NCBI GenBank assembly: GCA_947569365.1
Contig: CANOSM010000013.1
Location: 1 to 51,689, forward strand
Direction: 5' to 3'
Source of the DNA: an uncultured Clostridium sp.
Lineage (GTDB): Bacteria; Bacillota; Clostridia; TANB77; CAG-508
Length of the DNA stretch: 51,689 bases
The position numbers and the translations under genes were made by a program. Numbering within the stretch: position 1 is the stretch's first letter; every line of letters starts with the position of its first letter. The notes under the pieces were generated by a model. That model saw only the letters and a list, made by a program, of their open reading frames with translations, ran no database searches and was not told the DNA's origin. This document shows positions 27,249-36,430 of this stretch, one piece after another.

Positions 27249-28388
27249 ATGTTAAAAAGAATAGCAATTTTAACAAATGGTGGAGATGCACCAGGACTAA
27301 ATGCTGTAATAAGAGCAATAGTAAAAGTAGCTGAAAGAAATGGAATTGAAAGCTATGGATTTATTGAAGGATATAAAGGGTTGTTAGAAAATAATTATGT
27401 AAGATTAGAATCTAATGGAAATGCAGCAGGACTTCTTCATAGAGGAGGAACAATAATTGGAGCTTCAAATAATACAAATGTATTTAATTTACCAGTGAAA
27501 GATGAAAATGGACAAACAGTATATAAAGATATGTCTTCAAAGTGTGTAGAGAATCTTAATAATTTAGGAATAGATTGTTTATTTACATTAGGTGGAGATG
27601 GAACTCAAAAATCAGCAAGAGATTTATCAATAAAAGGAGTTAATGTTATAGGAATACCTAAAACTATAGATAATGATGTTGCACATACTGATGTTACATT
27701 CGGATTTAATACAGCTGTAGAAGTTGCAACTGATGCATTAGATAGATTACACACAACAGCTGCGTCACATCATAGAGTAATGGTATTAGAAGTTATGGGA
27801 AGATATGCTGGTTGGATTGCTCTAGAATCTGCAATGGCAGGAGGAGCAGATGTATGCTTAATTCCAGAAATACCATATGATATAGAAAAAGTTGCAGAAA
27901 AAATAAAAGAAAGACAAAGAGATGGTAAAGGATTTAGTATTGTAGTAGTTTCAGAAGGTGCTAAACCTAAAGATGGAGATATTATTATAAAAAGAACTCT
28001 AAATGAAGGAAAAGGAGTAGATAATATAAGACTTGGTGGAATAGGAGATAAAATCGCAAAAGAAATAGAAGAGAAGACAGGAATTGCTACAAGAAATACT
28101 ACTCTTGGATATGTACAAAGAGGAGGATCACCAATTCCATATGATAGAATATTATCAACAAAATTTGGAAGTAAAGCTATGAAACTTGCTCTAGAAGGAA
28201 AATTTAATGTACTTGTAACATATAATAATGGTCATTTATCATATGCAACATTAGAAGATGTTGTAGGAAGGAATAAAGAAATTGGGGCAGCATCAGGAAG
28301 TACAGCTGAAACTAATATAAGAAGAATAGAGAAGGATAATGAAGAATTAATTGTAGCAAAAGATATTGGCATATGTTTTGGAGATTAG
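27249..28388 (+). CDS. pfkA: 6-phosphofructokinase, mixed ATP/PPi type
   Basis: This enzyme phosphorylates fructose 6-phosphate in glycolysis. It has GGDAPGLNAVIRA at the N-terminus, the phosphate-donor loop GGDGTQ, PKTIDNDV with the catalytic aspartate, and MGRYAGW. Gly in GGDGT is as in ATP enzymes, but Lys in PKTIDND is as in PPi-dependent ones (ATP enzymes have PGTIDND). That combination is typical of the group III phosphofructokinases, some of which use PPi. The 379 aa length also fits that group. The donor cannot be settled from sequence. Confidence 0.9.
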   Translation: MLKRIAILTNGGDAPGLNAVIRAIVKVAERNGIESYGFIEGYKGLLENNYVRLESNGNAAGLLHRGGTIIGASNNTNVFNLPVKDENGQTVYKDMSSKCVENLNNLGIDCLFTLGGDGTQKSARDLSIKGVNVIGIPKTIDNDVAHTDVTFGFNTAVEVATDALDRLHTTAASHHRVMVLEVMGRYAGWIALESAMAGGADVCLIPEIPYDIEKVAEKIKERQRDGKGFSIVVVSEGAKPKDGDIIIKRTLNEGKGVDNIRLGGIGDKIAKEIEEKTGIATRNTTLGYVQRGGSPIPYDRILSTKFGSKAMKLALEGKFNVLVTYNNGHLSYATLEDVVGRNKEIGAASGSTAETNIRRIEKDNEELIVAKDIGICFGD

Positions 28389-28408
28389 ATTTAATAAATT
28401 TTTAAGAG

Positions 28409-28437
28409 AGTATAGATATCATGTCTATACTTTTTAT
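28409..28437 (+). terminator. intrinsic terminator after pfkA
   Basis: AGTATAGA pairs with TCTATACT, followed by five T. Confidence 0.88.
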
Positions 28438-28447
28438 TATGAAAAAT

Positions 28448-28476
28448 TTGAGAATTATGTAAAGATGTGGTAAAAT
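28448..28476 (+). promoter_or_regulatory. sigma-A type promoter
   Basis: TTGAGA, a 17-base spacer, TAAAAT, about 30 bases before the RelA/SpoT-like gene. Confidence 0.6.
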
Positions 28477-28508
28477 ATATATAGTTTAATGTAAAAGGAG
28501 TATTATAT

Positions 28509-30203
28509 ATGGAATATAATGTTAAAAAACCATTTACTTCAGAAGAAGAAAATGAACAATATAGAAAATTTTATGAAAAAGATGTTATGAAAAATCTTGA
28601 TAGAATGATTTTATCATTAGATAAAGATATGATGGAATATTTAGAGATGTTTATAACAGGATTAGCACTTGAAATAAATAAAAAATTTCCAGAACCTAAT
28701 TATTCAAGTTATATAATATGTAGAATTAAGTCAGCAAAAAGTGATATAGATAAATTAGAAGACTATATAAAAAGAATGAAGAAAGAAAATGGAGAAATTA
28801 GTTTAAAGGAAATAACTGATTTAATAGGAATACGTATTATTGTAGAGAAGATTCCACATAACATATCAATTAGTAAGAAAAATCAAAATTATAAAGAATT
28901 AAAAGAATTACAAAAAATAAGAAAGAAGAATACATTATATTCAGAAGAATGTCATGATTTCGAAACGTCAATATTAGATGGAGAATGTACTATATATGAA
29001 TATTATAAGAAAAGTAAAGAATTACTGGAACACATTTATGATATGTTAAATGAAGGTGAAGAGAGTGAAAAATATGCATGTAAATTAAAAGAAACATATC
29101 AAGAATTAATTAAAGATTGCGAAAGAAATATGAAATTTATAGAAGTTATAGGTAATGGCGAAGATATTGTTAGAAAAGATAGGAAAACTAATTCTTTTTA
29201 TGTAGGAAATAAAAGTTTATCAGATAAAATTGATTATACTATGATTTTAAAAGATTTCGATTCAAGAATTGATAGTAAACTTGCTTTGAATTTATATTCA
29301 AGTTCACTACCTAACATGATTAAAAACTCCGAAATTTTAAATGGATTAGGTGGTAGTGTTAATATGGATCCTTCTAGAACAAAAAAGAAAAGAGAAGAAT
29401 CTGGATATGTTGCTGATTTTTTTGGAATAGATTTTAAAGGAATACCAATCAATTGTGAATGCCAAATCATGTCTATTGATGAATATTTAGCAAGTACACT
29501 AGGATATGCAGCACATAGTAATATGCCAGGAAAAAATCATATACCATTTAAGATACCTCCTGCTTATGTAAAAAAATACATGAAATTGTTAGAAGATTTT
29601 AATGATGTAAAAGTTATAGATAGTGATAATCTAAGATTACTAAGAAATATAATGAAAGTTAAGGATTTATCAGAAGATGAATTAACTACTATAGATAATA
29701 TTATAACTCGAAAAAAAGGTAATGATAGTATAGAGGTAAGTAAAAAAGAAAATATAGTTTTAAAAAATATAGTACAATTAACAGATGAGCAAAAAGAAAA
29801 ATTAGAGAAAGAATTATATAAAGAAGGAATAACAAATTTTAAATTATGGGCAGAAAATATTTCTGCACTGCATGCTACAGCTAGATTAGATAAAGATTCA
29901 TCTGTAAAAGACAGAGTTAAGATATATTATGATTCACCATATGAGTGTTTGGCACATGTCTTAAGACAACAAGTAGAAGGCTATAACTTAGATTCAGTAG
30001 AATCAAATTTTATAGAGTCATATCTAGAGAAAATATATGCTAAACAAGAAGAGTGGCTAGCAAGAGAAAAAATAAAAGATCATTCTATTATTGAATTTGA
30101 ACTACTACAATACATAAAAGATGAATTACCTGTATTAAGAAAAAAATTAAAAAATTTTGACAGTACAACAGTAAATTTTGAAGAAGAGGAAACTGAAAAA
30201 TAA
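28509..30203 (+). CDS. RelA/SpoT-domain protein, atypical
   Basis: The 564 aa protein carries the pieces of a (p)ppGpp synthetase domain: CRIKSAKSDIDKL (R.K...S...K), then EITDLIGIRIIV, and later SGYVADFFGI with NCECQIMSIDEYL (the usual Y/E-Q strand) and AAHS. The two halves are separated by an insertion of about 150 residues. There is no HD hydrolase domain and no TGS/ACT region. It may make alarmones or a related pyrophosphorylated product, or be a toxin-like synthetase; the function is open. CGT (GGA ATA CGT ATT) and CGA (ACT CGA AAA) are read normally. Confidence 0.7.
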   Translation: MEYNVKKPFTSEEENEQYRKFYEKDVMKNLDRMILSLDKDMMEYLEMFITGLALEINKKFPEPNYSSYIICRIKSAKSDIDKLEDYIKRMKKENGEISLKEITDLIGIRIIVEKIPHNISISKKNQNYKELKELQKIRKKNTLYSEECHDFETSILDGECTIYEYYKKSKELLEHIYDMLNEGEESEKYACKLKETYQELIKDCERNMKFIEVIGNGEDIVRKDRKTNSFYVGNKSLSDKIDYTMILKDFDSRIDSKLALNLYSSSLPNMIKNSEILNGLGGSVNMDPSRTKKKREESGYVADFFGIDFKGIPINCECQIMSIDEYLASTLGYAAHSNMPGKNHIPFKIPPAYVKKYMKLLEDFNDVKVIDSDNLRLLRNIMKVKDLSEDELTTIDNIITRKKGNDSIEVSKKENIVLKNIVQLTDEQKEKLEKELYKEGITNFKLWAENISALHATARLDKDSSVKDRVKIYYDSPYECLAHVLRQQVEGYNLDSVESNFIESYLEKIYAKQEEWLAREKIKDHSIIEFELLQYIKDELPVLRKKLKNFDSTTVNFEEEETEK

Positions 30204-30227
30204 TAATATATATATATATATATATTA
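30204..30227. repeat. short TA repeat
   Basis: A run of alternating T and A right after the RelA/SpoT-like gene, a simple low-complexity repeat. Confidence 0.8.
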
Positions 30228-30253
30228 ATAAAGAACTTTTAGAATTATTGAGA

Positions 30254-30291
30254 TAGAAGCTATTATGTAGTTGCATAATAGCTTTCTGTTT
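30254..30291 (+). terminator. hairpin upstream of argS
   Basis: AGAAGCTATTATG pairs with CATAATAGCTTTCT. The T tail is short and interrupted. It overlaps the argS -35 element. Confidence 0.65.
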
Positions 30292-30299
30292 AGTATAAT
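30271..30299 (+). promoter_or_regulatory. sigma-A type promoter for argS
   Basis: TTGCAT, a 17-base spacer, TATAAT. The -35 box is part of the loop and right arm of the preceding terminator hairpin. Confidence 0.65.
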
Positions 30300-30328
30300 T
30301 ATGTAGTGTATAGATAGGAGAGATTTAT

Positions 30329-32035
30329 ATGTTAAATTTTAAACAAATAATAGTAGAAAAAATAAGTAAAGTGCTTAATCTAGATGAGAATTTAGAGCAG
30401 TATATAGAAGTTCCACCAAATAAAGAAATGGGAGATTTTGCTTTTCCATGCTTTTGGCTTGCTAAAGTACTTAGAAAGTCACCAGTAATGATAGCAAATG
30501 AAATAAAGGAAAAAATAGACATTTCTGATAATAATATTACAGAAATAAATGTTCAAGGTGGATATTTAAACTTTTTTATAAATAAAGATATTCTTACAAG
30601 AGAAGTACTTAAAGAAATAGGAGATAAGAAAGAAAAGTATGGTTCATCAGATATTGGAAATGGAAAAAAGATTATTATAGAATATTCTTCTCCAAATATT
30701 GCAAAACCATTTCATATAGGCCACTTAAGAAATACATTAATCGGAGCAGCATTATACAAAATTTATAAGTTTTTGGGATATGATGTTACAGGTATAAATC
30801 ATTTAGGAGATTATGGAACTCAATTTGGAAAAATGATTGAGGGATATAAAAGATGGGAAAAAGAGTATAACTTAGAAAATAATGTAATAGATCAGCTAAC
30901 TGATATATATGTTCGTATAAATAATCTATGCAAGGAAGATGAATCAGTACTAGAAATATGTAGAGACAATTTTAAAAAGCTTGAAAATGGAGACAAATAT
31001 TGTGTACAATTATGGAACAAACTTAAAGAGTTAAGTTTAAACGAATTTCAAAGAATATATGATTTACTAGGAGTAGAGTTTGATTCAGTAAAAGGTGAGT
31101 CTTTTTATTCAGATAAAACAGATGCTATTGTTGATATATTAGAAAGTAAAGGTATAGTTAAGGAATCAGAAGGTGCTGAAATTATTGATTTAGAAGATAA
31201 AGGACTTGGGGTATGTATTGTAAAAAAAGCCAATGGTTCTTCAATATATGCAATAAGAGATTTAGCTACACTAAAATATAGAGCAGATACATATGATTTT
31301 GATAAATGTTTATATGTAGTTGCATATGAGCAAGATGCATATTTTAGACAAATATTTGAGATTGGAAAATACTTAGATATTTCAGAAAAATGTATGAGTG
31401 GACTTAAACATATTTCATATGGGATGACAAGATTATCTACTGGAAAAATGTCTACACGAGAAGGAACAATTGTAAAAGCAGATGAACTTTTAAGAGAAGC
31501 TATTGATAGGGTAGATAAAATAATAGAAGAGAAAAATCCAGAAATGGAAAACAGAAAAGAAGAGGCAAAAAAGATTGGTATAGGAGCAGTAGTCTTTAAT
31601 AATTTATGTACAACTCTTATTAAAGACCAAGTATTTGATTGGAATACTATATTAAACTTTAATGGTGAAACAGGTCCATATATACAATATATATATGTTC
31701 GTACAAGAAGTGTTTTAGAAAAAGTAAATAAAATTCCAGTATATGATGAAATAGATATAACTAAACTAAATGACAAAGAATCATTAAATGTTATAGAAAT
31801 TTTATATGGATTTGGAGATACAATTATGTCAGTATCAGAAAAAAATGAGACATCAATCTTAGTAAGGTACTTACTTGATTTAGCAAAGGCATATAGCAAT
31901 TTCTATAATGAAAATAAAATTATAACAGAAGATGAAGAACTAACTAAAGCGAGAGTATATTTAACATATGTAACTAGCATAGTTTTAAAAACAGGAGCAG
32001 GATTACTTGGAATAGAAATGCCAAATAAGATGTAA
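30329..32035 (+). CDS. argS: arginyl-tRNA synthetase
   Basis: ArgS charges tRNA-Arg. The 568 aa class I enzyme has PFHIGHLRNTLIG (HIGH motif) and KMSTREG in place of KMSKS, a known ArgS variation, plus the N-terminal Add-1 domain and a C-terminal DALR anticodon-binding domain. CGT and CGA arginine codons in this gene (for example TCT ACA CGA GAA) are read normally. Its presence in the window is incidental to the CGG decoding question, which depends on which tRNA-Arg genes exist. Confidence 0.96.
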   Translation: MLNFKQIIVEKISKVLNLDENLEQYIEVPPNKEMGDFAFPCFWLAKVLRKSPVMIANEIKEKIDISDNNITEINVQGGYLNFFINKDILTREVLKEIGDKKEKYGSSDIGNGKKIIIEYSSPNIAKPFHIGHLRNTLIGAALYKIYKFLGYDVTGINHLGDYGTQFGKMIEGYKRWEKEYNLENNVIDQLTDIYVRINNLCKEDESVLEICRDNFKKLENGDKYCVQLWNKLKELSLNEFQRIYDLLGVEFDSVKGESFYSDKTDAIVDILESKGIVKESEGAEIIDLEDKGLGVCIVKKANGSSIYAIRDLATLKYRADTYDFDKCLYVVAYEQDAYFRQIFEIGKYLDISEKCMSGLKHISYGMTRLSTGKMSTREGTIVKADELLREAIDRVDKIIEEKNPEMENRKEEAKKIGIGAVVFNNLCTTLIKDQVFDWNTILNFNGETGPYIQYIYVRTRSVLEKVNKIPVYDEIDITKLNDKESLNVIEILYGFGDTIMSVSEKNETSILVRYLLDLAKAYSNFYNENKIITEDEELTKARVYLTYVTSIVLKTGAGLLGIEMPNKM

Positions 32036-32053
32036 TTGTTTTAGGAGGAAAGA

Positions 32054-33751
32054 ATGGAAAAGAAAAAAATTATTATTATTTCGTCAATAATTCTAGCTTT
32101 AATAATAATTATAGTAATTATTATGTCAGGAAGTAATAAAAAAGAAAAAAAAGAAGAAAAAAAGATAAATATTGATTTAGAAAAATCCTATCTTTCTATT
32201 TTAAATGATACTAATAATATGGAAAATATTACAAACACTAAAGTTCAGCTTTGCGATATAGATAAAAATTCAGTTCCAGAACTTATTATTTATGGTATAA
32301 CAGAAACAAAGGAATATATAATAGATATTTATAAAATAAATGACAAAAATAATAATATAAAAACTTCTATAACATCTAAAAATCTTACAGATATGATTTT
32401 ATTATACGATTTTACCAAAGATGATTACATTTGGCATGGTGTAGAAAAAAACATATCAGAATATAATCTACATGAACTTAATATTGATTTAGGACAAACA
32501 ACTAAAAAAACAACTTTAAATAATTATGATAATGAATATTATGAAATAACAGGAAATTATAGTGGGAAAGTTGATTTTAATAAAGAAGACTCAGAAGAGC
32601 AAAAAGAAAAGACACTAGAACTTGCAAAAGAAAGATATGTACAGACAGATCTAATGATTACTGATATAGTAAAAAAAGAAATAGAACTTGCAAAGAAAAT
32701 AAAGAATTTAAATAAAATAGATTCAAGTAAAGGAATAGTATATTCAGCATTAGAATATGGTGATTATAAATATCCTATTATAAATATAAATTCAGAAAAT
32801 GTACAAAAGATTAATAGTGAAATAAAAAATAAATATGGCTTTACCGAAACAGATGCTAAATCTAAACAATTATCTCTTAAAGAGATAGAGCAAATCACAT
32901 ATGATTATTATATAAATGATAATATATTATCTGTAGTGGTTAAAAAAGGTGGAAATTCTAGTACAAATATAAATTCTTATAATATAGATATTTTATCAAG
33001 TCAAAGAGCAAATAATACTAATATAATAGAAAGTAAAGGGTTTAATTCATCACAAGTAATAGAAAAACTGATTCAAGAATCAAATAAAGAATTTGACTTA
33101 GCTACTCAAAATTTTAAATCAAATATGTCACAATATTGGAATACAACTTATGGAAAAGAAGAAGCTACTTGGAAAGAAGAATTAAATACAAGTGTTAAAA
33201 ATTTAGATAATATATATCTAAATAAAAACGGAGAATTATGTAGTATAGTAGAATTTAAACAACCTGGAGCAAAGTGGACATGTACAAAAGCTATAGAAAT
33301 AAATATTAGTAAAGGGTATTTAGTTTCTTATATAACATATCAAAAAAGTGCAGTACAAAATAATAATAATAATAATGAAAGTGCAAATAATGTAGAAGAT
33401 AATTCAGTACAACAAAATGAAAACATTAAAAATCAAAATCCAACTACTGAAGGTGCAATATCAAAGGAAGAAGCACAGATATTAGCTGAAAATGTTTGGG
33501 GCACAAAATCTAAAGCAACTGGATATAAAATTTCCTATTCATATATAGCATGGATAAAAGATGAAGAGGGAAGAGAGTATTATTTATTTAATGTAAAATG
33601 GTTTGCAGATAATCACTGGTCATGGATAGGAACCTTATTTATATCAGTAGATGGAACAGAATATAAACAAGGAGATGTACCTCTAGTTTCAGTATCAAAT
33701 GGACAAACTGTAAAAGGAATGCTAGAAGGTGGAATTTTCGAAAATAGATAA
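32054..33751 (+). CDS. membrane-anchored protein of unknown function
   Basis: The 565 aa protein has one N-terminal membrane segment (about residues 5-25), a Lys-rich stop-transfer stretch, and a long extracytoplasmic region. A CDIDKNSVPELIIYG motif early in it resembles calcium-binding or FG-GAP-like repeats of secreted Clostridia proteins. A later Asn-rich linker precedes a C-terminal domain with aromatic clusters (about residues 470-560). It follows argS by 18 bases with AGGAGG, so it is probably co-transcribed. I do not know its role. Confidence 0.6.
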   Translation: MEKKKIIIISSIILALIIIIVIIMSGSNKKEKKEEKKINIDLEKSYLSILNDTNNMENITNTKVQLCDIDKNSVPELIIYGITETKEYIIDIYKINDKNNNIKTSITSKNLTDMILLYDFTKDDYIWHGVEKNISEYNLHELNIDLGQTTKKTTLNNYDNEYYEITGNYSGKVDFNKEDSEEQKEKTLELAKERYVQTDLMITDIVKKEIELAKKIKNLNKIDSSKGIVYSALEYGDYKYPIININSENVQKINSEIKNKYGFTETDAKSKQLSLKEIEQITYDYYINDNILSVVVKKGGNSSTNINSYNIDILSSQRANNTNIIESKGFNSSQVIEKLIQESNKEFDLATQNFKSNMSQYWNTTYGKEEATWKEELNTSVKNLDNIYLNKNGELCSIVEFKQPGAKWTCTKAIEINISKGYLVSYITYQKSAVQNNNNNNESANNVEDNSVQQNENIKNQNPTTEGAISKEEAQILAENVWGTKSKATGYKISYSYIAWIKDEEGREYYLFNVKWFADNHWSWIGTLFISVDGTEYKQGDVPLVSVSNGQTVKGMLEGGIFENR

Positions 33752-33817
33752 AAAATAAGTATAAAAAGTCTTGCTTTTAATATAAGAATTTGTTATTATT
33801 TAAAAGCAAGTAATTAT

Positions 33818-33904
33818 GCCGGTGTGCTGGAATTGGTAGACGGGGCAGACTCAAAATCTGTTGTCAGCAATGGCGTGTGGGTTCGAGTCCCACTACCGGC
33901 ACCA
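33818..33904 (+). tRNA. tRNA-Leu(CAA)
   Basis: An 87-base class II tRNA with encoded CCA. The acceptor stem is GCCGGTG with TACCGGC plus discriminator A; the anticodon stem GCAGA/TCTGT encloses CTCAAAA with anticodon CAA, reading UUG; the variable arm is long (TTGTCAGCAATGGCG), as expected for leucine; the T arm has GGGTTCGAGTCCC. Confidence 0.96.
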
Positions 33905-34090
33905 ATGATGTATTTGTTCTAAAAATTATTGCAATTTATTAAAAATATGATAAAATAAATAAAATTGATTAATATTTGTATAAATTGTTAATAGACAAAA
34001 GAATTGTAAATAACTATTCTAATAGTATCAAAATGTAACAATTTATACTTAATATATATAAGTAAATAAAGAAATTTTGGAGGAAATATT

Positions 34091-34435
34091 ATGGCAAAAA
34101 AAGTATATGAAGTAAAAGATGATGAACAATTATTTGCAGGAAAAGTCTCAGGTGACTGTTGGAAAATGCCTAATTTAAGTATTAATAGTCAAGTATCAGG
34201 AAAATACTATTTTACAGATAAGAGAATTGCATTTTTAGCATCTGGTCTAATTGGCACAGATAGTGTAAGTTGGGAAATTGAAATGAAAGATATTGACACA
34301 GTAAAAACATGCTTGACACCACCTTTCTTTCCATTTGGTATTTTAATTACAATGAAAAATGGTGATAAATATAAATTATCTCTTTTAAATAGGAAAAAAT
34401 ATTTTGAATGGATATTAGAACATACATCTAAGTAA
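34091..34435 (+). CDS. GRAM/PH-like domain protein
   Basis: The 114 aa protein has a compact beta-rich pattern, with YYFTDKRIAFLASGL and IEMKDIDTVKTC resembling bacterial GRAM/PH domains that bind membranes or act as regulators. There is no membrane segment. GGAGG is directly upstream. The exact role is unknown. Confidence 0.6.
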   Translation: MAKKVYEVKDDEQLFAGKVSGDCWKMPNLSINSQVSGKYYFTDKRIAFLASGLIGTDSVSWEIEMKDIDTVKTCLTPPFFPFGILITMKNGDKYKLSLLNRKKYFEWILEHTSK

Positions 34436-34457
34436 TAACGAATATAAGTTACAATTA

Positions 34458-34491
34458 ATAGATTAGTTTAAAAGCTAATCTATATTTTTTA
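34458..34491 (+). terminator. intrinsic terminator
   Basis: TAGATTAG pairs with CTAATCTA, followed by a T run. Confidence 0.85.
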
Positions 34492-34546
34492 AAATAAATT
34501 ATAATAAGAAATTCAAAAATACATAAAAGATATAAAAATTTGACAG

Positions 34547-34582
34547 AGTCACTATTTTGAAAGAAAAATAGTGCTATTTTTA
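34547..34582 (+). terminator. second hairpin with T tail
   Basis: TCACTATTTT pairs with AAAATAGTG, followed by CTATTTTT. There is no gene between this and the preceding terminator, so it may end a short transcript or attenuate transcription of the next gene. The gap 34436-34745 holds no gene I can support. Confidence 0.55.
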
Positions 34583-34745
34583 GAAGAATTATAAGATTGC
34601 TTTTATATATATATCCACTTAATATAGCAAATATTAATAATATAGATATTTAGAACAAAAAGAAGAAAAAACAAAAAGAGATGTATATTTTGACAGATAA
34701 TTTTTAAAATTGTAAATAATACTTATTTAAATGGAGAATATTTAT

Positions 34746-35279
34746 ATGAAAATATATATTATAAGACATGGACAAACTGAGTCTAATAAATATGGAAAAT
34801 TATTAGGGAAAAATGACGAAAGTATAAATGATTTAGGATGCAAACAGATATTGAATGCAAAAAAACAACTTGAAAATGTAAAATTTGATATTTGTTTCTC
34901 TTCTCCATATAAGAGAACTATAGAAACATCTAAAATATTATCAAACAAAAAAATGAAAATTTTATTAGATAATAGATTAGCTGAAAGAAATTTTGGCTAT
35001 TTAGATGGTGGTTCTTTAGATATTAAATACACTTCAGATTTTTGGAACTATTATTTAAATAGATCTGACTATGGAGTAGAGCCATTGAAGGAACTTTTTA
35101 AAAGAACAAATGAATTTATAGATTATTTAAAAGATGAATATTATGATAAATGTATATTAGTTGTAAGTCATGCTGCGACAATTAGAGCACTGAATTATAA
35201 TATTGTCGGATATAATAAAAGTACAGATATGTTGTCATTTAAAGTGGAAAATGGTCAATTTTTTAAATATGATTTATAA
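34746..35279 (+). CDS. histidine phosphatase family protein
   Basis: The 177 aa protein has the RHGQTESN catalytic motif (phosphorylated histidine) at the N-terminus and VVSHAATIRAL with the second histidine. This is the phosphoglycerate-mutase-like superfamily; the substrate could be a sugar phosphate or a nucleotide. I start at ATG 34746, because the upstream in-frame ATG overlaps the GGAG ribosome binding site. Confidence 0.85.
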   Translation: MKIYIIRHGQTESNKYGKLLGKNDESINDLGCKQILNAKKQLENVKFDICFSSPYKRTIETSKILSNKKMKILLDNRLAERNFGYLDGGSLDIKYTSDFWNYYLNRSDYGVEPLKELFKRTNEFIDYLKDEYYDKCILVVSHAATIRALNYNIVGYNKSTDMLSFKVENGQFFKYDL

Positions 35280-35318
35280 ATTAAATTTTAAAAATTAATA
35301 GAAAGAGAGAATAATATA

Positions 35319-35753
35319 ATGATTCTAGTAAGTGCATGTTTAGTAGGAATTAATTGTAAGTATAATGGTGAAAATAATTATAATGAAAAAATATGTAACA
35401 TGGTAAAAGAAGGAAAGGCACTTCCTATATGTTCAGAACAATTAGGAGGGCTTAAAACACCGAGGAATCCAGCTGAAATAAAAATAATTAATGGAAAAAG
35501 ACATGTGATTGATGATGAAGGAAATGATGTAACTGAAAACTTTGAAAGAGGAGCAAATGAAGTATTGAAGTTAGCTAAAAGTCTAAATATAAAAAAGGCA
35601 ATACTTAAATCAAGAAGTCCATCTTGTGGATTAAATAAAATATATAGTGGGAATTTTGATAAAAAACTAGTTGATGGAAATGGTGTACTTGCAGAACTTT
35701 TAAAACAAAATGGAATAGAAGTTTTAAATGATGATGAAATTAATTTATTGTGA
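35319..35753 (+). CDS. DUF523 family protein
   Basis: The 144 aa protein shows the family features: SACLVGINCKYNG at the N-terminus, CSEQLGGLKTPRNPAEI, and KSRSPSCG with conserved cysteines. DUF523 proteins are widespread in Clostridia; the conserved cysteines suggest a metal or thiol function that is not established. It has GAGAG upstream. Confidence 0.85.
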   Translation: MILVSACLVGINCKYNGENNYNEKICNMVKEGKALPICSEQLGGLKTPRNPAEIKIINGKRHVIDDEGNDVTENFERGANEVLKLAKSLNIKKAILKSRSPSCGLNKIYSGNFDKKLVDGNGVLAELLKQNGIEVLNDDEINLL

Positions 35754-35772
35754 AATATAAAAGGAGAAAAAT

Positions 35773-35844
35773 ATGCTTAAATATTCAAGAAAAATGCATG
35801 GAGGAGAAATCTGGGCAAAAATAGAAGTACTCGAAAATGTTTAA
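35773..35844 (+). CDS. possible small peptide of 23 aa
   Basis: An AAAGGAG ribosome binding site sits nine bases before an ATG that opens MLKYSRKMHGGEIWAKIEV and ends with TAA. It lies between two genes in the same direction. It could be a small protein or a remnant; only the ribosome binding site supports it. Confidence 0.3.
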   Translation: MLKYSRKMHGGEIWAKIEVLENV

Positions 35845-35893
35845 TCTCCTTTGTTTAAAATAAAATTATTAAATAAAGGAGAGAAATGAAAAT

Positions 35894-36322
35894 ATGAATT
35901 ATGAAGATAAAAAAATTGTAGGAATTATAGCTACAAATGTTGAGCCAGCTATCGCTCTTAATGTAATAGGACATCTTGCTATATCAATTGGTAAATATTC
36001 TGATAGTGAGATCATGGGAAAGCACATTATTAATGATAAATCGCAAATAGAACATTTAGGAATTAGTAAATTTCCATTTATAATAACGAAAGTAAAACCT
36101 GGCAAACTTAAAACAGCCATAGATATGGCTAAAGATAATAATAATTTATTAGTTGCTGATTATCCTAGAGATATGCTAGATACAAGGACAGATGAAGAAT
36201 TAGTAAGTTCCATAAATTCAAAAGAAAATGATCAGTTAGAATATTTAGGAGCAGTTATTTATGGAAATACAAAAGATGTAGATGAAATTACTGGGAAATT
36301 TCAATTGTGGAGATTAGATTAA
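35894..36322 (+). CDS. DUF2000 family protein
   Basis: The 142 aa protein begins KIVGIIATNVEPAIALNVIGH, typical of DUF2000, a family with a fold like archaeal peptidyl-tRNA hydrolase 2 and no settled function. It is followed by a terminator, and AGGAGAG precedes the start. Confidence 0.75.
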   Translation: MNYEDKKIVGIIATNVEPAIALNVIGHLAISIGKYSDSEIMGKHIINDKSQIEHLGISKFPFIITKVKPGKLKTAIDMAKDNNNLLVADYPRDMLDTRTDEELVSSINSKENDQLEYLGAVIYGNTKDVDEITGKFQLWRLD

Positions 36323-36324
36323 AC

Positions 36325-36362
36325 TTAAAAAGTCTAGAATTTAAAGTTCTAGGCTTTTTATA
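36325..36362 (+). terminator. intrinsic terminator
   Basis: AAAAAGTCTAGAA pairs with TTCTAGGCTTTTT, and the T-rich arm serves as the tail. Confidence 0.85.
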
Positions 36363-36372
36363 TTCTTATGTA

Positions 36373-36401
36373 TTGTATATTTATAGAAAAACGTTTATAA
36401 T
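36373..36401 (+). promoter_or_regulatory. sigma-A type promoter
   Basis: TTGTAT, a 17-base spacer, TATAAT, about 30 bases before the phosphodiesterase gene. Confidence 0.6.
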
Positions 36402-36430
36402 TTATAAAAAATGAAAGAGAGGAATTTAGA

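Noticed and set aside
30204..30227. TA repeat as a regulatory element
   Set aside because: It is simple low-complexity sequence in an AT-rich genome, with no sign of function.
31105..31899. Long minus-strand reading frame of 264 codons opposite argS
   Set aside because: It lies entirely within argS, has no ribosome binding site or family features, and is a shadow of biased codon use.
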